Shown: positions 1 to 9,196, counted from the first letter of the stretch. The stretch: DNA of 30,321 nucleotides from Verrucomicrobiales bacterium (GCA_013911195.1 JACETS010000008.1:1-30321); one strand, 5' to 3'. Made by a program: numbers and translations. Notes: generated by a model from the letters alone, not told the origin.

Positions 1-471
1 TACTTGCAGTTAGGAGAAAATAAAAAAGCTGTTAATAAACTTTCAGCTATCCACAAGGAAAGCCCCTCATGTACACCTGCAATTTTTGAACTTGCCGCTC
101 AATACGTGAAAGGTGGTAATACTTTAGAATCAGTAAATTACTATAGAAAAGGATTAAAAATCGATCCTAACAACATCAAGGCATCGAATAATTTAGCGTG
201 GTTACTTGCAACCACCCCAAATAAAAATATCAGGAACGCCGATGAAGCACTAGCCATAGCAAATAAGATAGTTAATCTAACAGGCAATAAAAATCCTGAC
301 ACATTGGACACCCTAGCAGCCGCCTTAGCGGCAAAAGGTCGATATAATGAAGCCGTAAAAATACTAGGGAGAGCAATTGGTATTATTAATTCAAGCGGTA
401 ATAAGGCTCTATTAAAAGACTATGAGAAAAGACTTAAGTCTTACAAAGACAAAGCCTCTATAGATGAGTAA
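1..471 (+). CDS. TPR-repeat protein, C-terminal part (5' end outside window)
   Basis: The frame is open from the first base, so the gene enters from the left; the TTG at position 4 is not a convincing start. About 156 residues remain. They show helical pairs of tetratricopeptide type, for example a YYRKGLKIDPNN segment followed by ASNNLAWLLA, and later DTLAAALAAKGRYNEAV. The A/G/Y/P spacing is that of TPR repeats, which are protein-interaction scaffolds. The end of the protein is a charged helix rich in lysine. The upstream part, which would show a signal peptide or catalytic domain, is missing, so the role is unknown. The gene converges with the minus-strand gene that ends at 474, leaving only two bases between them. 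Confidence 0.75.
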   Translation, partial: YLQLGENKKAVNKLSAIHKESPSCTPAIFELAAQYVKGGNTLESVNYYRKGLKIDPNNIKASNNLAWLLATTPNKNIRNADEALAIANKIVNLTGNKNPDTLDTLAAALAAKGRYNEAVKILGRAIGIINSSGNKALLKDYEKRLKSYKDKASIDE

Positions 472-473
472 TT

Positions 474-3386
474 TTATTCGACTTCTCTAACTCGGTAAAA
501 CACTGTTCTCTCGCTTCCAACGACAAAGTCATCAACAAATGTAGTTTGTTTGCCCTCAGAAAACACTCCATCATCCAATTCGGCCCAACCTCCATCAGAA
601 TCAACATCTTTGAGATTAGTTGAAAAATCAACAGCATAGATGGCACCTGGTCGAGAATTAAATGTGATCTCTATTTGAGGCAATTCAGAATCATAAATAA
701 TTTCTGTAATTTGAAGTTCAACGGGCGCAGAACTCACCTGGTTAGTCATTCCATGCATGTGATAACTACCAGGATTACCTTGTACTCCATCTGGAGTCGC
801 TAATACATCACAACGAATAGTTAGCGTTCCTGAATCATCAGCTGTATATGTATAACCCAAGTACCAACCAACTTCTCGACTTGAAAAACTGAACGGTGGC
901 AATTCAGGATGGTCTTCACTGAAAATAATAGAATTGGATTCTTGATCTCCAGCTGTGAAAGTAATCTCTTGCGTTCTAGCAGTATCGTTAGACCATTTTC
1001 TCATATAAAGTCTATTCTCATAAGTTTCACCTGGTGTTAATTCTGTCAGAGTGAAAGTCTGATTAGAACCAGCATTTCCATCATTGTTAAAAGTAAAGGA
1101 ACCTAGTAAATCCAATAAGCCCTGCCCCGTAACGCCACTCGCTCCTACATCCCATCCTCCATTATTGTTATCAAGCTGATTCTTTACTGAGGAAACTTCC
1201 CAATTAAAATTTTCTGGTGTTGAATTTGCATCTAACAACTCAAAGTCAACTCCATTAACAGTTTCAACTCCTCCCCCACTTATTGTATGAGTATACTCGT
1301 TTTCAGGACTTATCCCACTACTTTCATCATCGGTTAACAATGCGATTGAAAAACCACCCGGCAACTGGGGTAAGTCTTCGGCATCGTTTGGATTACTATT
1401 TGAATTAATCTCATATCCATCCGAAAAATTATCCCCGTCAGTATCTGCATTATTTGGGTCGCTTCCAGTATCATTAGCACTAACAAAAACACCGGTATTT
1501 GTTTCAACGCCATCATTAAGGCCATCCTTATCGGTATCAGCTTTTAGTGGATTAGTTTCCGTTATATTAATTTCTTTAGCATCATTAAGACCGTCTTCAT
1601 CAGTATCAGCCTTATCGGGTCTAGTCTTATACTCATACTCATCTGCATTACTTAACCCATCATTATCTTCATCTCCTTCCGGATCATCGACTCCATACTT
1701 TTCCTCCCAGACGTCCGGTAACCCATCATTATCATCATCATCCGACGGCTGAAGGATTTGATTAGTCATCCCATACATATGAAAACTACCAGGCGCCCCT
1801 TGGGTCTCATCATCGGCAACATTAAACTTTATGCTTAACTCTCCATTAGCACCGGCAGTGTATGCATAGGCCATATAAAAGGCTTCATCTCTGGATTGCA
1901 TTTCAATAGGCTCTAATTCGGGATGATCTTCGCTAAAGGTGATCGAATCAGTTGTTTCTCCGGAGGTAAATTCAACAAGCTGTTGTCTCTGGGTATCGTT
2001 TGCCCATTTTCTCATGTAGAGCCTGATCTCATAAGCTCCTCCAGACTCCAAACCGCTGAGTGTAAATGTTTGGTTGGACCCAACTGCACCATCATTGTTA
2101 AAAGTAAAAGAACCTAGCAAATCTAATAAGCCTTGACCAGTCACTCCACTTGCCCCTACATCCCATGCACCATTATTGTTATCAATCTGATTTTTGATGG
2201 ATGAAACATCCCAAGAAAAGTTATCCGGAGTAACATTAATGTTTAGGGCTTCAAACTCCACACCATTAACATTTTCCGCTGCCCCTCCACTAATAGCATG
2301 GGTATAATCGTTTTCAGGACTTATACCGCTACTATCATCATCTGTTAAAGGTCCTACAAAAGTAAATGGAGTTGGTTCTTGCTCACCAATTAAAGTGAAA
2401 ACAAGTTCGGTCTCTCCCTCCTCCTCAGATTCTAGACCTCTTCCTTTAATACGTACATAGTACACGGTACCATCTTCAGCAGAACTAAAGTCAAATCTTC
2501 CCGCTCTCAACTCGTCATCCACAATTCTAAACAAACTGTTATCATCGTCACCGTCTCCCTCAACTAGAGTAAATTCAGTTTCTTCAGTTTCACCATCATA
2601 ACTTCCAATGAGCTTGGAAATGACACCGTTTTCCTCAACTTCATAAACGAATTCATCAGTTTCTGAAGAAACCATAAAAATAGGATCACCAAGCACTTCA
2701 TTACTCAAACCATACATATGAAAGCTACCAGTGCCCTGAGCCCCCGTAACATCGAATCTTATGGAAAGCGAGGCAGCAGCATCTGCAGTGTAAGTATATG
2801 AAATATAGTAGGCACTTTCTCTGAAGGAAACACCAATCGGATCCTCTTCTGGTCTGTCCTCAGCAAAAAGGATAGAGTCACTACTTTGGTCGCCAGCAGT
2901 AAAAGTAACCTCCTGCGTTCTTTCTGTGCCATCCGACCACTTTCTACAATAAATCCTTGCCTCGTATTCCTGACCAGGGGTGAGACCTGTTAGAGTAAAG
3001 GTTTGGTTTGATCCTGGATTTCCATCACTATTGAAGGTGAATGATCCTAGAAGTGATTGTAGCCCTGGTCCTTCTACACCTCCTCCAAAAGGATCCCAGC
3101 CCCCATTGTTATTCTGGAGCTGATTTTTTACTGATGATACTTCCCAATCAAATTCAGAGGGAGTTTGGTTACCGTCAAGCAGATCAAATTCAACTCCATT
3201 GATTGTTGCCGCCGCACCTCCACTTATTGTGTGTGTGTATACCTTAAAAGAACTAATCCCGGAACTTTCATCATCTGTTAGATCCTCACTAAAGGATATC
3301 TCACCAGCAAAAATAGAACTCAGGCTAAAAACAAGCGTTATTGTGGCAGAAAATAATCGTAATAAAGACATGATAATACCATGCAT
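474..3386 (-). CDS. Secreted three-repeat protein with calcium-binding (TSP3-like) linker
   Basis: This is a 970-residue exported protein. A signal peptide covers about residues 6-27 and ends in SSIFA before GE. Three copies of a beta-rich module of about 200 residues lie at roughly 35-228, 346-544 and 684-884. Each opens with LTDD(E/D)SSGIS and contains a YTH.ISGG motif, NQTFTL, a (M/C)RKW motif, and ends in H(M)YG(M/L)(T/S)N. Residues 232-335 resemble a cadherin-like or similar Ig-like domain. Residues 548-670 are acidic repeats of the D.D.DGL.D type, as in thrombospondin type 3 calcium-binding linkers. The C-terminus (about 888-970) is a beta-rich tail ending in FYRVREVE, possibly a surface or sorting domain. 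The start at 3386 is preceded by GAGGT at nine bases; an alternative ATG is at 3371. The function is unknown; adhesion or polymer binding at the surface is an inference. No catalytic motif is visible. Confidence 0.85.
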   Translation of the reverse strand: MHGIIMSLLRLFSATITLVFSLSSIFAGEISFSEDLTDDESSGISSFKVYTHTISGGAAATINGVEFDLLDGNQTPSEFDWEVSSVKNQLQNNNGGWDPFGGGVEGPGLQSLLGSFTFNSDGNPGSNQTFTLTGLTPGQEYEARIYCRKWSDGTERTQEVTFTAGDQSSDSILFAEDRPEEDPIGVSFRESAYYISYTYTADAAASLSIRFDVTGAQGTGSFHMYGLSNEVLGDPIFMVSSETDEFVYEVEENGVISKLIGSYDGETEETEFTLVEGDGDDDNSLFRIVDDELRAGRFDFSSAEDGTVYYVRIKGRGLESEEEGETELVFTLIGEQEPTPFTFVGPLTDDDSSGISPENDYTHAISGGAAENVNGVEFEALNINVTPDNFSWDVSSIKNQIDNNNGAWDVGASGVTGQGLLDLLGSFTFNNDGAVGSNQTFTLSGLESGGAYEIRLYMRKWANDTQRQQLVEFTSGETTDSITFSEDHPELEPIEMQSRDEAFYMAYAYTAGANGELSIKFNVADDETQGAPGSFHMYGMTNQILQPSDDDDNDGLPDVWEEKYGVDDPEGDEDNDGLSNADEYEYKTRPDKADTDEDGLNDAKEINITETNPLKADTDKDGLNDGVETNTGVFVSANDTGSDPNNADTDGDNFSDGYEINSNSNPNDAEDLPQLPGGFSIALLTDDESSGISPENEYTHTISGGGVETVNGVDFELLDANSTPENFNWEVSSVKNQLDNNNGGWDVGASGVTGQGLLDLLGSFTFNNDGNAGSNQTFTLTELTPGETYENRLYMRKWSNDTARTQEITFTAGDQESNSIIFSEDHPELPPFSFSSREVGWYLGYTYTADDSGTLTIRCDVLATPDGVQGNPGSYHMHGMTNQVSSAPVELQITEIIYDSELPQIEITFNSRPGAIYAVDFSTNLKDVDSDGGWAELDDGVFSEGKQTTFVDDFVVGSERTVFYRVREVE
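735..3284 (-). repeat. Three intragenic repeats of about 600 bp in the secreted protein gene
   Basis: The repeat units lie at about 2703-3284, 1755-2351 and 735-1337. The unit-2 and unit-3 DNA is still very similar around 1090-1200 and 2100-2215, where both encode WDVGASGVTGQGLLDLLGS. Unit 1 has diverged more. A calcium-binding linker (about 1377-1745) separates units 2 and 3, and a cadherin-like segment separates units 1 and 2. The pattern indicates internal duplication, with units 2 and 3 the most recent pair. Confidence 0.85.
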
Positions 3387-3447
3387 AATAACAATACCTC
3401 AAAGCAAGTGAATTTATTGATTAACTGTGATAAAATAAAAAATTAAA

Positions 3448-4950
3448 ATGAAAAGATATCCACTAAAAGTAATCAGTAATTGTATTATTGTTTATATTTT
3501 ATTTTTTCACTTATTGGTATCATGCTCTCTAACGGATCGATCCGCTAATCCTTACAGATCAGTAAAATCCTTGGAATCGGCTCTTATTGATGCAGTCCAA
3601 ATAAAAAATGAAAACTTAATCAAAGACAGAAAAGTATCTAGAATTGCTGCATCCGCAGTTGGCATTAAGAACAAACAAAATTTAAAAACCAATTTTAGGT
3701 GGATTGGTAGAGAAGAAATCAATCCAAGTGAATTTGATAAGGTTATAAGATCAAATTCTATTATCCGTAATAATTGGAATAACAAATGGATTGAAACTAA
3801 GGGTGAAGGAACGTCATTAATTTTCGTAAAAAAAAGCAAGAAAGATCCATTCTTGATGAGCGCAGGTGAAGTCATGCCTGTGACCGCGCAGATTCAGAAA
3901 GAGGATAATGATATAATATTGAACCTTTACGATCTTTATGACCAAAAAAATTCATCATTGAACATCTCAAGGGATCATACAGCACATATTAATTATTTAA
4001 CCAGAAGATCAAAATTGATCCCCAAGATAACTGCGGTTGTTAATACGAATCGATATATGAATGATATTGGATTACATAGAATCACTCCTTTCGACCCCGA
4101 CAAAATTCCCGTCATTCTCATTCACGGATTTAAAGACAACCAAAGCTCATGGGTGAAGCTTATCAATCAATTACAATCGGACCCAGAAATCCGTTATCGA
4201 TATCAGTTTTGGACATTTACCTATCCGACCGGCATTCCAGTTTTATATTCAGCCATGCGATTAAGAGAACAACTGAATCTTATGAAAGATTTGTATGACC
4301 CAATGGGAACAAATCCAAATTTAAATAAAATGGTTTTAGTTGGTCATAGTATGGGTGGAATTATTGCCAGATTATTAAGCTCAAATAGCAACAACAGCTT
4401 TAGTTCTTGGCTACCTCATCAATCACTCAAAAACAGAAAGTCATCAAAATTTAGAAACCTAGCTAATAAAATGTTTGAATTTGAGGCGCAAAAATTTATT
4501 GGCCGAACTATATTTATAGCAACACCTCACAGAGGATCAGAATTAGCCTCTTCGGGAATCGGCAAATTGTTCAATGCCGTAATTCAAGTGCCATTGGAAA
4601 TCCAGAATTCTTTTATAAGCACACTAAACTTAAATCCTAACATTCCCTTGAGTGATCAAAGATTAATTTCTCGCATGAAAAGCATCGGCAACTTAAGTCT
4701 GAATTCTGACTTTATTAAATCCATGCAATCAACGTCGATGGACCAAAATATTCACACCCATAGCATCATAGGAATAGGAAAATTAAGTTGGTGGAAAAAA
4801 CTAGAATCTACAAATGACTTTGTAGTGAGCTACGAAAGCTCCCATCTTAAAAATACAGATTCAGAGTTAACTGTTTCCGGTTGGCATGATTTACAAAAAA
4901 ATTCCAAAGCGATTTCTGAAGTGGGCAGAATATTAAAAGAACACTATTGA
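3448..4950 (+). CDS. Alpha/beta-hydrolase (lipase/esterase-like) lipoprotein
   Basis: This is a 500-residue protein. Its N-terminal hydrophobic stretch ends in the lipobox LVSC with Cys26, so it should be a membrane-anchored lipoprotein. The hydrolase fold starts near residue 218. The oxyanion segment is VILIHGF (HG at 225-226), the nucleophile elbow is GHSMGG with Ser301, and Asp457 and His480 are good candidates for the rest of the triad. The HSMGG and IATPHRGS motifs place it near the PGAP1-like/LipA-type esterases. The first 200 residues match nothing I recognise. It heads a plus-strand run and lies 10 bases before a phospholipase D-family gene, with a PlsC-type acyltransferase after that, so a lipid or ester substrate is plausible. 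The substrate is not determined. No Shine-Dalgarno sequence precedes the ATG. Confidence 0.85.
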   Translation: MKRYPLKVISNCIIVYILFFHLLVSCSLTDRSANPYRSVKSLESALIDAVQIKNENLIKDRKVSRIAASAVGIKNKQNLKTNFRWIGREEINPSEFDKVIRSNSIIRNNWNNKWIETKGEGTSLIFVKKSKKDPFLMSAGEVMPVTAQIQKEDNDIILNLYDLYDQKNSSLNISRDHTAHINYLTRRSKLIPKITAVVNTNRYMNDIGLHRITPFDPDKIPVILIHGFKDNQSSWVKLINQLQSDPEIRYRYQFWTFTYPTGIPVLYSAMRLREQLNLMKDLYDPMGTNPNLNKMVLVGHSMGGIIARLLSSNSNNSFSSWLPHQSLKNRKSSKFRNLANKMFEFEAQKFIGRTIFIATPHRGSELASSGIGKLFNAVIQVPLEIQNSFISTLNLNPNIPLSDQRLISRMKSIGNLSLNSDFIKSMQSTSMDQNIHTHSIIGIGKLSWWKKLESTNDFVVSYESSHLKNTDSELTVSGWHDLQKNSKAISEVGRILKEHY

Positions 4951-4960
4951 AGCTGTAATA

Positions 4961-6076
4961 ATGAAAACTACACTTTTGCATGAGGTCAATGAACCTGATG
5001 GAGCTGAAAAAACGTTCAGTAAAGTTATAGAGCTTATTAATTCTGCAAAATCCAGCATTATAATTCACATGTACGTTTGGCGCTCCGATAATATTGGGAA
5101 CGCTATAGGGGATGCATTATGCGATGCTGCAGACCGCGGTATAAAAATTCAGATCAAGAAAGAGTGGTCGGCCATGATGTATGAGTGGATAGAAATGAAC
5201 CAAAAATCTTATCTCCCCTCCAAACCTTCAAAATTGACAAAACTTTGGTGGAAAACAATTCGCCCTACTTTTCCGAACACATTCGTTAAAGATGATTTTA
5301 TTTCCGGAGCTGGAAGTAAATTATTAGAGAAAAAAAATGTAAGTATTGAATGGATAAAAAAAGTAAAGACGCATCAAAAATATTATCTTTTCGATAACGA
5401 GCACTTAATCACAGGAAGCATTAACATTGAGGACCGACACAGAAAATATTTCGATTACATGGTACACATTGAAAGTAAAGAACTGTCGAATCGATTTAAA
5501 TCTAGGCTTAAAGGAGATGTGGAATATGTAAAAGATCAAGATATTGAATTTATTTTCAATCAACCAATGAACGATGAAAACAGGTTCGAAATAAAACCTC
5601 TTATCATTGAATTAATTAATCAGGCAAAAAATGATATCTATATTGAAGCTGCTTACATTGGAGACCACGACATTGACGAAGCAATTATTATAGCGGCTAA
5701 AAGAAAAGTAGAAGTGAGTATTCTTATCTCAGAACAAGCAAATATAGGAAATGATAACAACTACCGAAGAGCTGAAAAAATTATGAATGAAAGTTCAGCA
5801 AAAATTTACCTCTCAAAAAAAATGATCCACTCCAAAATGCTTGTTTTTGATAGGAAAATTGTAATGAGCGGTTCAGCCAATTTATCAATTTTTTCGATGA
5901 ACAATGCCGGAGAACTAAATTTATTGATCAGAAACTCTAAACTAGTGGATGATTTTCTAAAAATTGCTGATTGGAGAAAATCAGTTTCCATAAAAGTAGA
6001 TAAATTAAAAACTCTTAAGAGTTACAACAAAATTATCGCTTTCCTTCAAGAGTTGCATCAAAAACTAAAATTGTAA
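4961..6076 (+). CDS. Phospholipase D-family protein, cardiolipin synthase-like
   Basis: The protein of 371 residues has two complete HKD motifs, HxKxxxxD, at His138-Lys140-Asp145 and His290-Lys292-Asp297. Each is followed by the usual GS.N segment (TGSINIED and SGSANLS). Two such motifs in one chain are typical of cardiolipin synthases and phospholipase D enzymes, which transfer phosphatidyl groups through a phospho-histidine intermediate. It has no N-terminal membrane spans, so it resembles the ClsB-type short enzymes more than ClsA. Its neighbours are a lipase-like lipoprotein upstream and an acyltransferase downstream, which supports phospholipid metabolism. Some PLD-family proteins act as nucleases or on other phosphodiesters, so cardiolipin synthase is likely but not certain. 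Confidence 0.85.
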   Translation: MKTTLLHEVNEPDGAEKTFSKVIELINSAKSSIIIHMYVWRSDNIGNAIGDALCDAADRGIKIQIKKEWSAMMYEWIEMNQKSYLPSKPSKLTKLWWKTIRPTFPNTFVKDDFISGAGSKLLEKKNVSIEWIKKVKTHQKYYLFDNEHLITGSINIEDRHRKYFDYMVHIESKELSNRFKSRLKGDVEYVKDQDIEFIFNQPMNDENRFEIKPLIIELINQAKNDIYIEAAYIGDHDIDEAIIIAAKRKVEVSILISEQANIGNDNNYRRAEKIMNESSAKIYLSKKMIHSKMLVFDRKIVMSGSANLSIFSMNNAGELNLLIRNSKLVDDFLKIADWRKSVSIKVDKLKTLKSYNKIIAFLQELHQKLKL

Positions 6077-6104
6077 TCGATAATTAGGTTGTTAAATTAT
6101 TACT

Positions 6105-7346
6105 ATGCTAGAATTCAGTGATTTACCGTATCAGTTTGTTGAACCAAAACCCAATCATTTCATCATTGGACTTGGAAGGTTCGTCAATCGTTTTATTGGA
6201 CTGCCTAGTAAAAATCATCTAATAAAAAATATCGAGCTTTCCGGATTAGATGACTATTTGGAAACAAGGTCAGACAATAAAGCAAGATATGTCATTGTAT
6301 GCAATCATCCAACTCATAGTGATCCACAGGTGGTAAATGAGATTTGCAGAAGAATGAATATTAGACCTGCATTTATGGCCGCTTATGATGTCTTTGCGAG
6401 AAGCAAAATTACTTCTTGGGTAATGCAGAGAGTAGGTGCATTCAGTGTTGATAGAGAGGCGAGTGACAGAAAGGCCATGAAGTGTGCTGGAGAAATCCTT
6501 GATCAAGGGAAATATCCTTTGGTTATTTTTCCAGAGGGAAATGTTTATCTTTGCAATGATAGAGTTATGCCCTTTGCAGAAGGTGCGGCATTTATCGCAC
6601 TAAGAGCACAAATGAAATTAGGTAATGACCATCCTATATATGCAATTCCAATTTCGCTAAAATATACTCATATTGAAGATGTACGTGAAAAAGTAACTCA
6701 TAAATTGAAATCAATTGCCAAAAAGTTTGGTAGTGATTTATCCAAAGAGAAACCAATAATCGATGAAATAACTAGAGTGAGCATACTGACACTTTCAGAA
6801 CATTTAAAAGATCATGGATACAATGTTCCTAAAGAAGATTTTGAAGTAGAAAAAATTATTAATGATTCTGCGGAACAAATAATTGAAAAATTAGAAACTG
6901 CACTCGACTTGAATCACAAAGAGGAAGAGCCCTTAATATCTAGGGTTCGAAAAATTAGATCAAGAATACACTCAATCAAGATTGAGCCTAAAGATTCAGA
7001 AGAAAATAACATTCCTGAAAATATTGCCAATGAAGCAATGTTAGCTCTAAGGATACTTGGCTATTCGGGAGGATATGCAAAAGAAAACCCCAACACAGAC
7101 CGTATTACAGAAACAGTAATTAGACTTTCGGAGGACATACATTCAACTTTAGAAAAACCGATCGGCAAAAGAAACGTTTTTGCCAAAATTGGAAAACCAA
7201 TTGATTTGCGAACAAGAATAAATTCGAAAGGTAAAATCGATAGAGATGCAATATCAAAGCTCACTGAGGATCTTGAAAATAATATTCAGATTAATATTAA
7301 CCAAGCCAATGAGGAAAATAAATATATAGGCAGCGAAAAATTTTAA
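6105..7346 (+). CDS. PlsC-family 1-acylglycerol-3-phosphate acyltransferase-like protein
   Basis: The acyltransferase block I motif NHxxxxD is present as NHPTHSD (Asn67 to Asp73). The acceptor-binding motif appears as FPEGN (142-146), with the block II-type segment VGAFSVDRE before it. These are the hallmarks of the PlsC/LPLAT family, which esterifies lysophosphatidate or related acceptors at the inner face of the membrane. At 413 residues it is longer than typical PlsC (about 240). The extra 200 C-terminal residues are charged and helical and match nothing I know. It follows the phospholipase D-like gene by 28 bases and precedes the MOSC gene by 4, so it probably shares their transcript. The acceptor lipid is not evident. 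Confidence 0.85.
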   Translation: MLEFSDLPYQFVEPKPNHFIIGLGRFVNRFIGLPSKNHLIKNIELSGLDDYLETRSDNKARYVIVCNHPTHSDPQVVNEICRRMNIRPAFMAAYDVFARSKITSWVMQRVGAFSVDREASDRKAMKCAGEILDQGKYPLVIFPEGNVYLCNDRVMPFAEGAAFIALRAQMKLGNDHPIYAIPISLKYTHIEDVREKVTHKLKSIAKKFGSDLSKEKPIIDEITRVSILTLSEHLKDHGYNVPKEDFEVEKIINDSAEQIIEKLETALDLNHKEEEPLISRVRKIRSRIHSIKIEPKDSEENNIPENIANEAMLALRILGYSGGYAKENPNTDRITETVIRLSEDIHSTLEKPIGKRNVFAKIGKPIDLRTRINSKGKIDRDAISKLTEDLENNIQININQANEENKYIGSEKF

Positions 7347-7350
7347 GACG

Positions 7351-7833
7351 ATGATAAAATTGGATAATACTATCATTCATAATATTTTTATATCTGAGGA
7401 CCATAACTTTTATGGCCACCATGGAAAAGCTCCAGGAACAAATCCAATGGTTGAAGTTGATGAAGTGATTTGTGAAGCAGGAAAAGGAATTGTAGGAGAT
7501 CGATTCCACAACTACAAAGAAGACTACAAAGGACAAATAACTTTTTTCTCGCTAGAAGTTTATAATGACATTTCCGAGACTTTTGAAATAGAACATCTTT
7601 CGCCCTCCGCCTTTAGAAGAAATGTTATAATAAGTGGAATTGATTTAAATTCATTAATTGATAATGAATTTAAATTACAAGGTATCAATTTCCTTGGCAC
7701 CCAAGAAGCTGCTCCTTGTTATTGGATGAATGGAGCAATAGCTGAGGGAGCAGAAGAAGCAATGAAGGGCAGAGGAGGATTGAGAGCAAAAATATTAACA
7801 GATGGCAGACTCAAAAAGAGTCCAGAAGGCTAA
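7351..7833 (+). CDS. MOSC domain protein
   Basis: The 160-residue protein is close to a bare MOSC domain. It has the GIVGDRFH motif near residue 46, a SPSAFRRNV segment near 84-92 (the family usually has G..RRN), and a conserved cysteine at 123 in EAAPCYWM. MOSC domains occur in molybdenum cofactor sulfurases and in the mitochondrial mARC and YiiM/YcbX proteins; the cysteine is linked to sulfur or molybdenum-cofactor binding. The next two genes are MobA and FdhD, so a role in cofactor handling for a molybdoenzyme is well supported by context. The actual reaction is unknown. Confidence 0.85.
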   Translation: MIKLDNTIIHNIFISEDHNFYGHHGKAPGTNPMVEVDEVICEAGKGIVGDRFHNYKEDYKGQITFFSLEVYNDISETFEIEHLSPSAFRRNVIISGIDLNSLIDNEFKLQGINFLGTQEAAPCYWMNGAIAEGAEEAMKGRGGLRAKILTDGRLKKSPEG

Positions 7834-7836
7834 TTA

Positions 7837-8391
7837 ATGAATGGGACTTTTTCAGCCACTATCTTAGCAGGAGGAACCTCCAAACGATTCGGTAAGGACA
7901 AAGCTTTCCACTTAATTGAATCCGTTCCAATGTGGGAACTGCAAACTCGCAAAGTGAGTCAGCTAATGCCCTCCGAGATAATTATCTCCGCAAATGAAAA
8001 ACAAGAATTTAAAACAGATCTCAAAATAGTTATAGACTCACAGTATAATGAAGGTCCCCTTAGAGGATTAGTTGACACTTTGAATGCAACTAAAGCTGAA
8101 AGGATGCTATTGTTGGCGGTTGATCTTCCTAACATGCCTATCAACTTCCTCGGTGAATTAATCTATTCAGGTTGCGGAACAATACCTGTTCATAAAAATG
8201 GAATGACGGAGCCCCTAGCGGCAGTTTATCCCAAAAGTCTTATCAAATTTGCAGAAAAAAACTTAAAATTAGGAATATTAAAGATGCAAACATTTACTGC
8301 TCAGGCAATAGAAGAGGGTTTTCTTAAAGAAAGACCCATCAAAGATTCAGAAATCCCATTCTTCGAAAATCTTAATTACCCTAATATTTGA
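7837..8391 (+). CDS. mobA: Molybdenum cofactor guanylyltransferase
   Basis: This protein transfers GMP from GTP to molybdopterin, making the molybdopterin guanine dinucleotide cofactor used by DMSO-reductase-family enzymes such as formate dehydrogenase. The nucleotidyltransferase signature is at the N-terminus: ATILAGGTSKRFGKDKA. Further family landmarks are EGPLRGL (about 70-76), VDLPNMP, TEPLAAVYP and a C-terminal FENLNYPN that corresponds to the NxNTP motif. The length of 184 residues is usual for MobA without a fused MobB. It starts 3 bases after the MOSC gene and ends 7 bases before fdhD, which fits one transcript and a formate-dehydrogenase-type client. Confidence 0.92.
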   Translation: MNGTFSATILAGGTSKRFGKDKAFHLIESVPMWELQTRKVSQLMPSEIIISANEKQEFKTDLKIVIDSQYNEGPLRGLVDTLNATKAERMLLLAVDLPNMPINFLGELIYSGCGTIPVHKNGMTEPLAAVYPKSLIKFAEKNLKLGILKMQTFTAQAIEEGFLKERPIKDSEIPFFENLNYPNI

Positions 8392-8398
8392 AATAAGA

Positions 8399-9196
8399 AT
8401 GAAAAATCATTCTAAAAGAATCAAAATCAATAAATACCTCGATGGAGAATCAAATAGCGTCGAAGATTTCGTGGCCGTTGAAGAACCCCTAGAAATAAGA
8501 ATTGAAAATAGAAGTATTGCAATCGTGATGAGAACTCCAGGGCATGATAAGGAGTTAACAGCCGGTTTTCTATTAAGTGAAGGAGCTATAAAAAGCTCGA
8601 AAGAAATTTTCGAAATCTCAGAATGTATCAATCAATCAAAAGATGAAAAAGAGATAGGCAATTATGTTGATGTAATTTTAACAGATAATTCTGATTTTAA
8701 TTTTGAAAATCTAACGAGGCATGTTTTTACATCATCAAGCTGTGGAGTGTGTGGAAAAGCTACATTGGAATCAGTCATGACTGAGTTCGAAAAAATTCAT
8801 ACAGAAAAAAAAATAAGACCTGAAAACATATTAAAACTACCCGAGAAATTATTATTAGCTCAAGAGACTTTCAAAAAAACAGGCGGCTTACACGCGAGCG
8901 CGCTTTTTGATGAGAACGGTGAAATAGTGATAATACGAGAGGATGTTGGACGCCATAACGCCTTGGATAAAGTGATAGGATATGCTCTTCTTAATAATAT
9001 GTTACCACTTGAAAATCACATTCTTTTATTAAGCGGAAGAATTTCTTTCGAACTAATGCAAAAATCTTTAGCTGCCGGAATACCAACTGTAGCTGGAATA
9101 TCTGCACCAAGTTCTCTCGCCGTCGATTTTGCCAAAGAGTCTGGTCAGAATTTAATTGGTTTTCTTCGTGAAAACACAATGAATATATATACATAA
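8399..9196 (+). CDS. fdhD: Formate dehydrogenase accessory sulfurtransferase FdhD
   Basis: FdhD carries sulfur from a cysteine desulfurase to the molybdenum cofactor of formate dehydrogenase, which activates that enzyme. The catalytic cysteine loop is visible as SSCGVCGK with Cys115 and Cys118, matching the CxxC of the E. coli protein. The C-terminal half has GGLHASALFD, REDVGRHNALDK and the SGRISFELMQK region, all typical of the family. Its length of 265 residues is normal. The gene follows mobA and the MOSC gene, making a compact cofactor-maturation block. No formate dehydrogenase subunit lies in this window, so the client enzyme must be elsewhere. Confidence 0.93.
   Translation: MKNHSKRIKINKYLDGESNSVEDFVAVEEPLEIRIENRSIAIVMRTPGHDKELTAGFLLSEGAIKSSKEIFEISECINQSKDEKEIGNYVDVILTDNSDFNFENLTRHVFTSSSCGVCGKATLESVMTEFEKIHTEKKIRPENILKLPEKLLLAQETFKKTGGLHASALFDENGEIVIIREDVGRHNALDKVIGYALLNNMLPLENHILLLSGRISFELMQKSLAAGIPTVAGISAPSSLAVDFAKESGQNLIGFLRENTMNIYT

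Noticed and set aside
3552..3875. A 107-codon minus-strand frame inside the lipase-like gene
   Set aside because: It is antisense to the 5' part of a well-supported coding sequence, and no independent evidence supports it.
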